A stretch of DNA of 64,000 nt from Agarivorans sp. Alg241-V36. GTDB lineage: Bacteria > Pseudomonadota > Gammaproteobacteria > Enterobacterales > Celerinatantimonadaceae. Each line of letters opens with the position of its first letter. Positions within the stretch are counted from its first letter, which is position 1. Position numbers and translations under genes: made by a program. The stretch lies in contig NZ_UNRE01000004.1 of assembly GCF_900537085.1 (NCBI RefSeq), forward strand, positions 248,001 through 312,000, in the 5' to 3' direction. Under the pieces are notes generated by a model. It was not told where the DNA came from. It searched no databases and saw nothing but the letters and a program-made list of their open reading frames with translations. This document shows positions 63,644 through 64,000 of the stretch, piece after piece.

Positions 63644-64000
63644 GAATCGAAGGGCAATGGATGCCCCACATCCCACATACGCACTCTTAAGCAACTCTTA
63701 GTAATCATTCTAGTAGCTAAATTAAGCAGACTTTTGTCTTTAGAATAAAGGCCATTAGTTACAGATATCTTAACGTTTGGCGAATCCTATAATGACTAAG
63801 GTAACGAGTGTTTCCGAATAAAATGGTGCTAATAGGAGCCGTCTTTTAAAAAGCTCTTCACCTTGATTAGCACACACCAATTGGTCAGCTTCAGAGTATA
63901 TAGATTTGAAGATTCAGTTGGTCTATATGCCTTAACATCACTTCTACAACCAATACCACTGATACGCCTAGTTTCACTCTAATATTAATGTTCAAAACCC
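63644..64000. other. Window end without a recognisable gene
   Basis: About 357 bp with no frame of protein-like composition, no tRNA and no visible repeat of the tRNA 3' end. The island continues past the window or ends beyond it. Confidence 0.5.

Overview
The window reads as a marine gammaproteobacterial chromosome of Alteromonadales/Agarivorans type. This placement rests on gene content and order, not on a database match. Positions 1-28525 are core genome in an order well known from Escherichia coli: parE-yqiA-cpdA-yqiB-nudF, tolC, hldE, an lpxL-type gene, glnE, ygiF, ygiM, cca, uppP, folB, plsY, tsaD, rpsU, yqeY, dnaG, rpoD and a CAU-anticodon tRNA. A phosphate regulator/transporter pair and an exeA/gspB pair are inserted in that order. 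Most convergent core genes are separated by clean palindromic terminators.

Synteny stops right after the tRNA (28449-28525). From there to the end the window looks like an accessory island, with small regulators, broken genes, toxins, a serine recombinase and defence genes. No tyrosine integrase and no second copy of the tRNA 3' end were found by eye, so the right boundary probably lies outside the window. Island layout: paralogous small HTH genes with CRP-like sites (28.7-29.5 kb, the second frameshifted); a 0.85-kb stretch without genes but with a 12-bp repeat; a Fic/HTH pair of the mobile mystery B/A type with a phased operator array (30.3-31.7 kb); a hipBA locus whose hipA is broken by two frameshifts (31.9-33.5 kb); a cold-shock/excalibur protein; a six-gene minus-strand operon with a glycine-rich, probably membrane-acting toxin, two duplicated membrane proteins and three exported proteins (34.4-37.7 kb); a serine resolvase; and two tandem paralogous SF2 helicase-like ATPases (38.9-42.8 kb).

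The centre of interest is a minus-strand operon from 59.0 down to 42.9 kb. Its order is HTH regulator, brxA, brxB, brxC, pglX, AAA ATPase, DUF4276 (TOPRIM-like), pglZ, a RecQ helicase fused to a phosphoribosyltransferase, and a DprA/SMF-like protein. Genes overlap by 4 bp or abut at most junctions, implying one transcript. It is a type 1-like BREX system with no brxL in the window; an ATPase/TOPRIM-like pair sits between pglX and pglZ, and a RecQ-PRTase + DprA module occupies the end of the operon. Upstream, in the same direction, lies a SAM-methyltransferase fused to a C-terminal HNH nuclease-like domain (59.2-60.9 kb). Three unrecognised genes follow, two of them for exported proteins. The neighbourhood is best read as a layered phage-defence island. 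The least explained parts are the RecQ-PRTase/DprA module, the SF2 pair and the methyltransferase-HNH fusion.
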